Positions 57,676 through 64,000 of a stretch of DNA of 64,000 nt are shown here, in pieces; the stretch's first letter is position 1, and every line of letters starts with the position of its first letter. A program made the translations under genes and the position numbers. The notes under the pieces are model-generated. The model did not search any database and had not been told where the DNA came from. It saw only the letters and a list, made by a program, of their open reading frames with translations. Source of the stretch: Chloroflexota bacterium (lineage in GTDB: Bacteria; Chloroflexota; Anaerolineae; Aggregatilineales; Phototrophicaceae); assembly GCA_020161935.1 (NCBI GenBank), contig JAIUNI010000020.1, positions 1 through 64,000 on the forward strand. Direction: 5' to 3'.

Positions 57676-58302
57676 ATGGATGCGGGGCAGAGCGAAGACC
57701 TGTTGAAGCTGCTTAAGGCGGTGGCAGATGAAAACCGGCTGCGGATGGTGAGCTTGCTCAGTGAACGGGCGTATACCGTGAGTGAACTAGCAGGTGTATT
57801 TGACCTGACCGAGCCGACAGTATCGCATCATGTCAGTAAGTTACACGCAGCGGGTTTACTGCGGTTGAAGATGGAAGGCAACCAGCGGTTCTACAGCATT
57901 AATGAGAAGCGTTTATCAACCTTCAAGTTTTATGTCAACGCGATTGAACAGCGGTTTACCAAACTGGAAAAGGCAAAGCCGGATACGACGTGGATTGAGG
58001 CGCTGGATTGGAGCGAGAGTGATAAGAAGATCCTGCGGGATTATACCCGCGACGGAAAACTCGTGCAGATGCCGGTAAAGGATGCAAAGGCGCTGGTGAT
58101 CTTGCGCTGGTTGGTGACCAAATTTGAGCAGGGGAAGCAGTACACCGAGAAGCAGATCAACACGATTTTGGGCGAGGCCCACGAGGACTACGCGACGCTG
58201 CGGCGGACGCTGGTGGACTACGGCTATATGCGGCGGGAACGGGGCGGCAGCGTTTACTGGCTGACACCGGAGGATGAGAAGGTCGAGCCGAAGTTCCATT
58301 GA
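57676..58302 (+). CDS. ArsR-family winged-helix regulator with DUF2087 domain
   Basis: Residues 5-95 of this 208-residue protein are an ArsR-type winged helix: LLKLLKAVADENRLRMVSLL, YTVSELAGVFDLTEPTVSHHVSKL, GLLRLKMEGNQRFYSI. No Cys metal site is present in the recognition-helix region, so it is probably not an arsenic or metal sensor. Residues 115-200 match DUF2087 (VQMPVKDAKALVILRWLVTKF, YTEKQINTILGEAHEDYATL, RRTLVDYGYMRRERGGSVYW). The ATG at 57676 has AGGA six bases upstream. Two palindromes in the promoter suggest self-repression. Ligand and other targets are unknown. Confidence 0.88.
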   Translation: MDAGQSEDLLKLLKAVADENRLRMVSLLSERAYTVSELAGVFDLTEPTVSHHVSKLHAAGLLRLKMEGNQRFYSINEKRLSTFKFYVNAIEQRFTKLEKAKPDTTWIEALDWSESDKKILRDYTRDGKLVQMPVKDAKALVILRWLVTKFEQGKQYTEKQINTILGEAHEDYATLRRTLVDYGYMRRERGGSVYWLTPEDEKVEPKFH

Positions 58303-58422
58303 AGGCAGGATACAAAACATCCAGATACGAAGAAGCAAAGGCGCAAGGTTTTCAAACGAAGGCAGCGGTTCACTTATCCTCTGCCCTCGTTTTATTGGTT
58401 CGGCGTAATTATATTCTTAAGG

Positions 58423-58451
58423 TTGCCTGTTATCACCTGTTTAACAGGCAA
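58423..58451 (-). terminator. Hairpin at the end of the glycosidase gene
   Basis: Perfect 10-bp stem TTGCCTGTTA/TAACAGGCAA directly after the stop codon at 58452. There is no good T-tract on either strand, so it may be an mRNA 3' structure rather than an intrinsic terminator. Confidence 0.5.
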
Positions 58452-60368
58452 TTAGGCGCTTAAGAAGCGGTCATAAAAGGGCTGCTTGGGTTGGTCGTTC
58501 TGGTTGACGAGGCCAAACCCGTTGTGCATCGTATCCGCCCAGCCATACCACACGCAGCAGGCCACTTTGCCGGAATACAATGTTTTGAGCCGATTGATGA
58601 AGCCAACCGCGTAGTCCGCCACGTCGTTTGGCGGATCGTTCGGACGATCTAGCACGCCCCACTCGGTAATCCAGACCTGCGCCCCCGGCATCACTTTGGT
58701 GTAGGCATCTATATCCTCGTCGATGCTGCCAAACGGGCTGTACTTGTTGCCGACTGGCCCACGCCCATAGGAATGACAGGCGATGGCATCCGGTAAGATG
58801 CCGCCGGGCAGGGCTGCAACAGTGGCACGGGCATAATTGCCACCTTGAAACGGCCCACCCACATGCCCACCCGTGATGATTTTAACTTTGGTATCCACCG
58901 CACGAATGGCTTTTATGCTTTCGGACAGCAAGTAGGCGTAGTCTGTGGGCTGCATCGGCACGGCGGCACTGGCGATATTCATGGGGGTATCCTGCTCGTT
59001 CCAAATCTGGTAAGCGGTTACCCAACCTGTGGAGACAAAACGTGCGGCAATGCGGCGGGCAAAGTCCGCAAATTTGGCTGTTAGCTCACGCCATTTGCCC
59101 GTATCCATATTCGGCCAGACATAGCCCGCGCCTTCGCCGTAGGTTTGGTGGGTCAGGACGAGGATGACCTTTAATCCCGCGTTGGCGTAGGCTTGGATGT
59201 AGGGCGCATACAGATTATAGGCGGCATCAAGGTCGGTGGAGCCGCGCCCCATCGACACGGAATAGGCAAAGCGGACGAAGCCGGTACCTTTCATACGGGC
59301 GGCGGCTGGCTTGCCGAGGCGGTGGAGGATGTCGAGGTTAATGCCGGTCATGTTAAGGGCATTCAGGCCACCGGTTTCGTCTGCCATCAAGTAGGGGGCA
59401 GATGCATAGCCTTCGACGGTTTGCGGCGAGCGGATTTTGATCCACTGATTTTCTTTGCCGACTTTGAGCAGCGTTCGACCGTGCGGCTCTAGGGTTTCAA
59501 TGCGGTCGAAGGGGGTTAGCTGCCCGATGACTTTGAAGTCGGTGCCGGGGCGTTCACGGATGCGTAGGCCGGTGACATTGATCTTAAGGAGCAAGCCCTG
59601 CCAGTAAATCATCATGGTTGGGTCAACGACGTTGGGCAGGATGTAACCCGATAAGCCTTTTCCCGGCTGCTGGACAACCACTTTGATGGATTGGGTAGCG
59701 GAACCGGACTCGCCGATGACATCACCGACTTTGACGGATTGACCGATGGTAACGCGGATGTTATTGAGACGCGCGTAGGTGGTGACGTAGCTTTGACCGC
59801 CCATAGTGGTTGAGATTTGCGCGTACTGCCCGTAACCCAAGTTGTTGGCGATGCGGACGACGCTGGTTACGACACCGGCTGCACCGGCGCGGATGGGCGT
59901 GGTGAGGGGGGCGTAAACGTCAATGCCTTCGTTTGGACGTGTTTCTGTGGTGGTGGTTTCGTTGAAGCCGCGCGTGATGCTGGCGGGACGTGCATCGGAC
60001 ATCCATTCCAACGTAAAGCGGTCGCTGATATTGCCGGGGCTGATCTTTTCGCCGTAACGGTCGGTGAGGGTGATGCGCTGTTGCAAGATGGCGGCGAGTT
60101 CAGCGGGGGTGGCGGCGCGAATGACATCCACACGCACGACCGAGGGGTAGACGCGGCGGATATGGGAAAGCGCGTCATTACCCACCCATACGCCGGGGGC
60201 TTGAACGGCGGTGATATTGCGATAGCGGTTGAGATCGTTGCCAGCCGGAGAGCGTACGATGACGACGCGGCTGAAAGCCTTTGTGTATGCGTCGGTCGCT
60301 TTGAGCCAATTTAGGAAGTCGAGGTTGGGTAGTACGAGCGCGTGGGAGATGGGGGGCTGCGTCGTCAT
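58452..60368 (-). CDS. Protein with degenerate M23-like, SH3b and glycosidase-like domains
   Basis: The 638-residue protein has, after about 100 residues of unknown fold, an M23/LytM-like domain (about 125-255: PNEGIDVYAPLTTPIRAGAAG, GYGQYAQIS, YVTTYARLNNIRVTIGQSV, GDVIGES). The zinc ligands HxxxD, and HLH/YAHL are replaced (NEGID, YARL), so it should be inactive. An SH3b domain follows (about 262-330: LRIRERPGTDFKVIG). The C-terminal half is a TIM-barrel glycosidase-like domain with IWNEQDTP and VWITEWGVLD as candidate catalytic Glu sites. No signal peptide is seen. AGGA precedes the ATG at 60368. Confidence 0.78.
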   Translation of the reverse strand: MTTQPPISHALVLPNLDFLNWLKATDAYTKAFSRVVIVRSPAGNDLNRYRNITAVQAPGVWVGNDALSHIRRVYPSVVRVDVIRAATPAELAAILQQRITLTDRYGEKISPGNISDRFTLEWMSDARPASITRGFNETTTTETRPNEGIDVYAPLTTPIRAGAAGVVTSVVRIANNLGYGQYAQISTTMGGQSYVTTYARLNNIRVTIGQSVKVGDVIGESGSATQSIKVVVQQPGKGLSGYILPNVVDPTMMIYWQGLLLKINVTGLRIRERPGTDFKVIGQLTPFDRIETLEPHGRTLLKVGKENQWIKIRSPQTVEGYASAPYLMADETGGLNALNMTGINLDILHRLGKPAAARMKGTGFVRFAYSVSMGRGSTDLDAAYNLYAPYIQAYANAGLKVILVLTHQTYGEGAGYVWPNMDTGKWRELTAKFADFARRIAARFVSTGWVTAYQIWNEQDTPMNIASAAVPMQPTDYAYLLSESIKAIRAVDTKVKIITGGHVGGPFQGGNYARATVAALPGGILPDAIACHSYGRGPVGNKYSPFGSIDEDIDAYTKVMPGAQVWITEWGVLDRPNDPPNDVADYAVGFINRLKTLYSGKVACCVWYGWADTMHNGFGLVNQNDQPKQPFYDRFLSA

Positions 60369-60503
60369 AGGTCTTCCTCCGTAGTCGTCCTGAAAAGGCC
60401 GATTGTACCGCACCAATCGTTACCACCGCGTACAATTCGGCTGCGATGTTTATTTTAGCAGTATAGGCGCTGGACTTGGTTGCCGATAGGGTATTACAAA
60501 AGT

Positions 60504-61202
60504 CTAATGCTTGTGCTGGCTTTGAGGATATGCATGTTTATGGGCATACTGTGTTTTGTAGAGCCATACGCCGACGAACTGGGCGAGCAACAGGACGACT
60601 GCCAAAATAATCGTCAGCAAGATGAAGGAACGTTCGCGGTGACTGAACTGTTGGTATAGGACAGTGTGTATAAATACGAGTAGCGCGAGCAGGTAGTTAA
60701 AGCGTTGGAGAAACTTCCAGCGTTTGCCTTTGAAACGGCGCAGCGAGAAGTCATTCGAGATGACCAGCAGAAGCACAAGAATGACGGTGGCAACGAGGCC
60801 GAGGTTGTTGCTGATGCCGCCCGGCGTGAGCAGCAGGTCGTAACCCGCGCCGCCTGTTTTGGGGCGTAGGAACAGGTCGATGATGTTCCCGCGTGTCCGT
60901 TCGGCAATGGCGCAGACCACATGAACGCAGCCGGTGATGCCCGCCCAGATGCCAACATCACGCCGGAGATCGAGGTTAACAGGGTTACGGCGTTGGTGGA
61001 GCAGTTTATATGGGCCAATGAGCAGCGAAAAGACAATGAAGCTCAGTGATAGATACCCGCAGCCGAGCGTGAGGACATAGACCCAATCGGCGTATGGGGT
61101 ATAGAGGTGGATAATAAAACAGGCGCTTATTGTTAGCAGCGTGAGGATGAAATGGGTACGCCACCGCTGCCAACCGATGTTTAACGATGAGAGACGTAAC
61201 AT
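60504..61202 (-). CDS. Ferric reductase-like transmembrane protein
   Basis: The 232-residue protein has about six helices and the ferric-reductase-like domain pattern (PF01794): LGCGYLSLSFIVFSLLIGPYKLL, GIWAGITGCVHVVCAI and FNYLLALLVFIHTVLYQQF, with two candidate heme-ligating His pairs. The family includes MsrQ, which passes electrons to a Moco protein, but here the sulfite-oxidase-like gene lies 12 kb away. The C-terminus is His-rich (KTQYAHKHAYPQSQHKH). It is divergently placed from the PknB-TolB kinase gene. Confidence 0.75.
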   Translation of the reverse strand: MLRLSSLNIGWQRWRTHFILTLLTISACFIIHLYTPYADWVYVLTLGCGYLSLSFIVFSLLIGPYKLLHQRRNPVNLDLRRDVGIWAGITGCVHVVCAIAERTRGNIIDLFLRPKTGGAGYDLLLTPGGISNNLGLVATVILVLLLVISNDFSLRRFKGKRWKFLQRFNYLLALLVFIHTVLYQQFSHRERSFILLTIILAVVLLLAQFVGVWLYKTQYAHKHAYPQSQHKH

Positions 61203-61360
61203 AGGTGCTGTGATTACTGAATACCCGGTATGGAATGTATTGCGCTAAACGTTGATTATAAACTCTCACATTACGATTGGCGTAATCCATGTTTGTTTTC
61301 GGGTATGGGTATGCCGTATAATCACCAAAGGGCGTGCCTGCCCTGCAATGAGGAATCGCT

Positions 61361-63529
61361 ATGGCAGATGAGCTAATCGGCAAAACAATTGGCGGCTATG
61401 AAATTCAAGATGTGATCGGTCGCGGGGGTATGGCAACCGTTTTCCGGGCGCATCAGGTCTCTATGAATCGCTCGGTCGCCATGAAGGTGCTGCCTGAGCA
61501 GTACGTCAGCGACGACACTTATATCCAACGATTTAATCAAGAAGTGGCGATTGTTGCCAAGCTGGAACACCGCAATATTGTGCCGGTGCATGATTACGGT
61601 GAGTACAACGGTCAGCCGTATATTGTGATGCGCTATATGTCCGGCGGCTCGGTGGATGATTTGCTGAAGAATGGGCCGCTTGAACTGGAAACGGTGGCGA
61701 ATATCGTTGAGCAAATTGCCCCAGCGTTGGATTATGCCCACAGTAAGAATGTGCTGCACCGTGATTTGAAGCCGAGCAACGTGCTGCTGGATGACGATGG
61801 CGGAGCGTACCTGACGGACTTCGGAATCGCGCGGGTGCTGGGCGAACAGGCGCATTCGGGCATTACGACGCAAGGGGTGGTTGGTACACCGAGTTATATG
61901 AGTCCTGAGCAAGCACAGGGTATGCCGCTGGATGGGCGCAGTGATATTTACGCGCTGGGCGTGATGCTGTTCGAGCTGGTGACGGGGCGCAGACCGTTCG
62001 AAAGTGATACACCCTACGGCATCGCGGTGCTGCAAGTGACGACCCCGCCGCCTTCCCCGCGCAGTTTGAACCCCATCCTGTCGTTCGCTGTTGAGGAAGT
62101 TATTTATAAAGCACTGCGGAAGAAGCGAGAAGAACGCTTCCCGAACGCGGTGGCACTGGCGGAAGCGCTCAAACGGGCGCTGAATAAGCCGGTGATGTCG
62201 ATGCACGACACGCAGCCGAACTTCCAACGACCGAGCGCACCGGAACCTTCACCGCCGCCGGTGCAGCAGGTCGCCAGCGCACCGCCCCCTGTAGCATACA
62301 GTGTGCCGATGGCACCGGTTACGCCGAACCCCGCGACCAGCGGTTATACGCCGGGTTATGTGCAGCAGCCACGCCGCAAGAAGCGACCGGGGAACATCTG
62401 GGCGAGCGCTGCACTCGGCGGGTTAATCGGATGCGGTTTGCTGGCGCTGGTGGTGCTGATTGTGACGATTGTCGTCAGCAACATTAACCAACGCGCGAAT
62501 GAGGTAACGACGACACAACAAGGGCCTTCGACAGCGGATGGTTCAGGAGACGCACAATCGGGTACGATGCCAACACTTGACCCGACGAGCGCGGCTGGAC
62601 GTTCGACACTTATTCCGCCGACAAGAACGCCGCTTGGCACGCCAGAGATTGCGCCAGTGGGGGTGCGGGCGACGGAAGGGGTGGGCGAGGCGCTGCAAGC
62701 GATTGGCGGCACACTGGTTTACTTTGACCAGCGCGATGGCAACTATGAGGTTTATAAGATTGATCTGGCTTCAGGTGCTGAAACCCAACTGACGACTGAT
62801 AGTGATGTTGATGATTACCCTGCGGTTTCGCCGGACGGCACAATGATCGCGTTCCAGTCTGATCGGGACGGCGACTTTGACATTTATCTGATGGATATGG
62901 ATGGCGGTAACGTGCGTAAGCTGACGGATAACAACGTTCTTGATAACGTTCCCGGCTGGACACCCGATGGTGAACAAGTCATTTTCTCGTCGGATACGCG
63001 CAACGACGGCACGTTTGATGTGTATGCGATCAACCCCGATGGCAGCGGCTTGACGCAAATTTTCAGCAATAATCAGCGCAACAGCCACCCGCGCTTTAAC
63101 CCCGATATGACCGAACTGGTGTTTACGACCGGTACGCCGCGCGACAGCGCCAAGTGGGAAATCGGGCATTATGCGGTGGAAACGGATACCTTCCGGCTGC
63201 TGACGGATAACGCAAGCCGCGACCGTTCGCCAGCGTACAGTCCTGACGGCAGCACGATTCTATTTTTGACTGGCGGCATTAACGGCGGGACGGTGAACGG
63301 CGATTCTGCGCTGGCGGTGATGGACGCGGACGGCAGCAATGCGCGTATTCTGTATGACGGCGTGGGCTTGGAGTGGGGCGCGGATTACAGCCCTGACGGT
63401 CGCTATATTTCGTTCACGAGTGTGTCGCCGATTACGGGGCGGGACGAGGTGTTCGTCATGAACGCGGACGGTACAAATATCCTGCAAGTGACCAGTGACG
63501 GCGGGCAGGTGGCAAGCTGGGTTCCGTAG
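61361..63529 (+). CDS. Ser/Thr protein kinase with TolB-like beta-propeller
   Basis: The 722-residue protein has an N-terminal PknB-type kinase (residues 10-280: IGRGGMATVFRA, VAMKVL, HRDLKPSN at 133-140, DFGIARVL, YMSPEQA), a Pro-rich juxtamembrane region, one membrane helix (about 348-372) and an extracytoplasmic PD40/TolB propeller of five or more blades (about 435-720: SPDGTMIAFQSDRDGDFDIYL; DGSNARILYDG; SPDGRYISFTS). Propeller-bearing kinases are thought to sense cell-wall or carbohydrate ligands. The kinase resembles the one at 12138, but the sensor is different. GAGGA lies near the ATG. Confidence 0.93.
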   Translation: MADELIGKTIGGYEIQDVIGRGGMATVFRAHQVSMNRSVAMKVLPEQYVSDDTYIQRFNQEVAIVAKLEHRNIVPVHDYGEYNGQPYIVMRYMSGGSVDDLLKNGPLELETVANIVEQIAPALDYAHSKNVLHRDLKPSNVLLDDDGGAYLTDFGIARVLGEQAHSGITTQGVVGTPSYMSPEQAQGMPLDGRSDIYALGVMLFELVTGRRPFESDTPYGIAVLQVTTPPPSPRSLNPILSFAVEEVIYKALRKKREERFPNAVALAEALKRALNKPVMSMHDTQPNFQRPSAPEPSPPPVQQVASAPPPVAYSVPMAPVTPNPATSGYTPGYVQQPRRKKRPGNIWASAALGGLIGCGLLALVVLIVTIVVSNINQRANEVTTTQQGPSTADGSGDAQSGTMPTLDPTSAAGRSTLIPPTRTPLGTPEIAPVGVRATEGVGEALQAIGGTLVYFDQRDGNYEVYKIDLASGAETQLTTDSDVDDYPAVSPDGTMIAFQSDRDGDFDIYLMDMDGGNVRKLTDNNVLDNVPGWTPDGEQVIFSSDTRNDGTFDVYAINPDGSGLTQIFSNNQRNSHPRFNPDMTELVFTTGTPRDSAKWEIGHYAVETDTFRLLTDNASRDRSPAYSPDGSTILFLTGGINGGTVNGDSALAVMDADGSNARILYDGVGLEWGADYSPDGRYISFTSVSPITGRDEVFVMNADGTNILQVTSDGGQVASWVP

Positions 63530-63683
63530 TGAACGGGAAAGATCAACCGTAGAGACGCGGAGAACGCAGAGAAATACAAAGGCGATTCACCACAGAGACA
63601 GAGAGAACACAGAGGAAATGCAGAGTTTTTGGGAAGTTAGATTTATTAGTTGACGTGCGCGACGTTAAATTGTTCGGGTGTTT
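63530..63683. repeat. Intergenic repeat of the GGTTAA family (reverse orientation)
   Basis: No gene. Bases 63546-63625 contain AACCGTAGAGACGCGGAG, AACGCAGAG, ACCACAGAGACAGAGAG and ACACAGAGG, the reverse-complement form of the short repeats found in other gaps. Confidence 0.6.
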
Positions 63684-64000
63684 ATGAGTAGTGGGCGGCA
63701 GGGCTATGGCGGCGAGGCTGGCGCAACCCGCGCGGAGATTGTCGCCGAGCAAATTAAGCAGGCTATTCGTGCTGGCGCGTATGGCAGCGGGCAGCGGTTA
63801 GTTGAACTCATGCTGGCTGCGAAGCTCAACGTGAGCCAGAACACGGTGCGGGATGCGCTGCGTCTGTTGGAATCGGCAGGGTGGGTGGTTAAGCGTGCGC
63901 GGCATGGCGTATACGTACGCTCATTCACGCGGGACGAGGCTGAAGAACTGTACTCGTTGTGGCAGGCAATCGAGGGATTGGCGCTGCAATGGGTGATGAA
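63684..64000 (+). CDS. GntR-family transcriptional regulator (N-terminal part, cut by window edge)
   Basis: An ATG at 63684 opens a frame that runs off the right edge after about 105 codons. The translation has the GntR winged helix: AEIVAEQIKQAIRAGAYGSG, QRLVELMLAAKLNVSQNTVR, DALRLLESAGWVVKRARHG, then RSFTRDEAEELYSLWQAIEG, which starts the FadR/FCD-type effector domain (HNDR/AIEG segment). FCD-type GntR regulators bind carboxylic acids. Length and C-terminus cannot be seen. Confidence 0.85.
   Translation, partial: MSSGRQGYGGEAGATRAEIVAEQIKQAIRAGAYGSGQRLVELMLAAKLNVSQNTVRDALRLLESAGWVVKRARHGVYVRSFTRDEAEELYSLWQAIEGLALQWVM

Noticed and set aside
61373..62227. 284-residue open frame antisense to the PknB-TolB kinase
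   Set aside because: Mirrors conserved kinase codons; His/Arg/Gln-rich with no recognisable domain.

Overview
The window looks like a stretch of chromosome from a free-living Chloroflexota bacterium, most likely of the Anaerolineae type. This is inferred from gene content, not from a marker-gene comparison. The supporting signs are PknB-type Ser/Thr kinases with extracytoplasmic sensor domains, a short single-gene Flp pilin, a MoxR/DUF58/transglutaminase operon, many secreted proteins with Thr/Pro-rich linkers, and mid-50s to high-50s percent GC by eye. There are no rRNA genes, CRISPR arrays, transposases or phage genes. Three tRNA genes are present: Leu-CAA, Arg-CCU and Leu-UAA. The window begins in the tail of one gene and ends inside a GntR-family regulator.

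Layout. 0-7.4 kb: an AEC-family transporter, then a leftward operon of MoxR ATPase, DUF58 protein, membrane transglutaminase, a small membrane protein, a P-loop kinase and a DUF3592 protein; the middle genes overlap by 1-4 bases. 7.5-10.7 kb: RNA cyclic phosphodiesterase and three uncharacterised genes, one secreted with an RPVGW-type repeat. 10.7-14.2 kb: a phosphoesterase overlapping a DtxR-type metal regulator, then a kinase fused to a periplasmic sugar-binding-type domain. 14.4-20.8 kb: C39-like peptidase, zinc ribbon-TIR protein, two tandem TfoX_N proteins, recA, cobalamin adenosyltransferase and an SH3b protein. 21-25.2 kb: histidine kinase and a secreted glycosidase-like protein. 25.4-31.6 kb: tRNA-Leu, ECF sigma/anti-sigma pair, Nudix hydrolase, and a nucleoside/sugar-type ABC exporter-importer set lacking its binding protein. 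31.6-33.4 kb: repeat-rich DNA around a membrane-anchored nuclease-like gene. 33.4-43.5 kb: TPR protein, UshA-type nucleotidase, the SCO1664/DUF3090/MSMEG_4193 trio, a sugar dehydrogenase, a second phosphoesterase with a methyltransferase, and a TPR protein. 43.8-52.5 kb: CARDB-like membrane protein, M19 dipeptidase, membrane molybdopterin oxidoreductase, Flp pilin, a TIR-like membrane protein and a CopC-CopD protein with a damaged cytochrome domain. 52.6-56.1 kb: a lower-GC segment with two tRNAs, an XRE regulator, an HNH protein and a beta-helix protein. 56.2-64 kb: CWC protein, epimerase, ArsR-DUF2087 regulator, a glycosidase with a degenerate M23 domain, a ferric-reductase-like membrane protein, a PknB-TolB kinase and the GntR fragment.

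The strongest non-genic signal is an approximately 400-bp intergenic element present twice in opposite orientation (about 32.83-33.27 kb and 52.82-53.22 kb), with a shared hairpin-forming core. It sits among a wider family of short intergenic repeats ending in GGTTAA. Well-formed promoter/operator arrangements are visible upstream of recA, the ArsR regulator and the Flp pilin. Start codons were chosen by ribosome-binding sites, gene overlaps and signal peptides; several differ from the longest possible reading frame.
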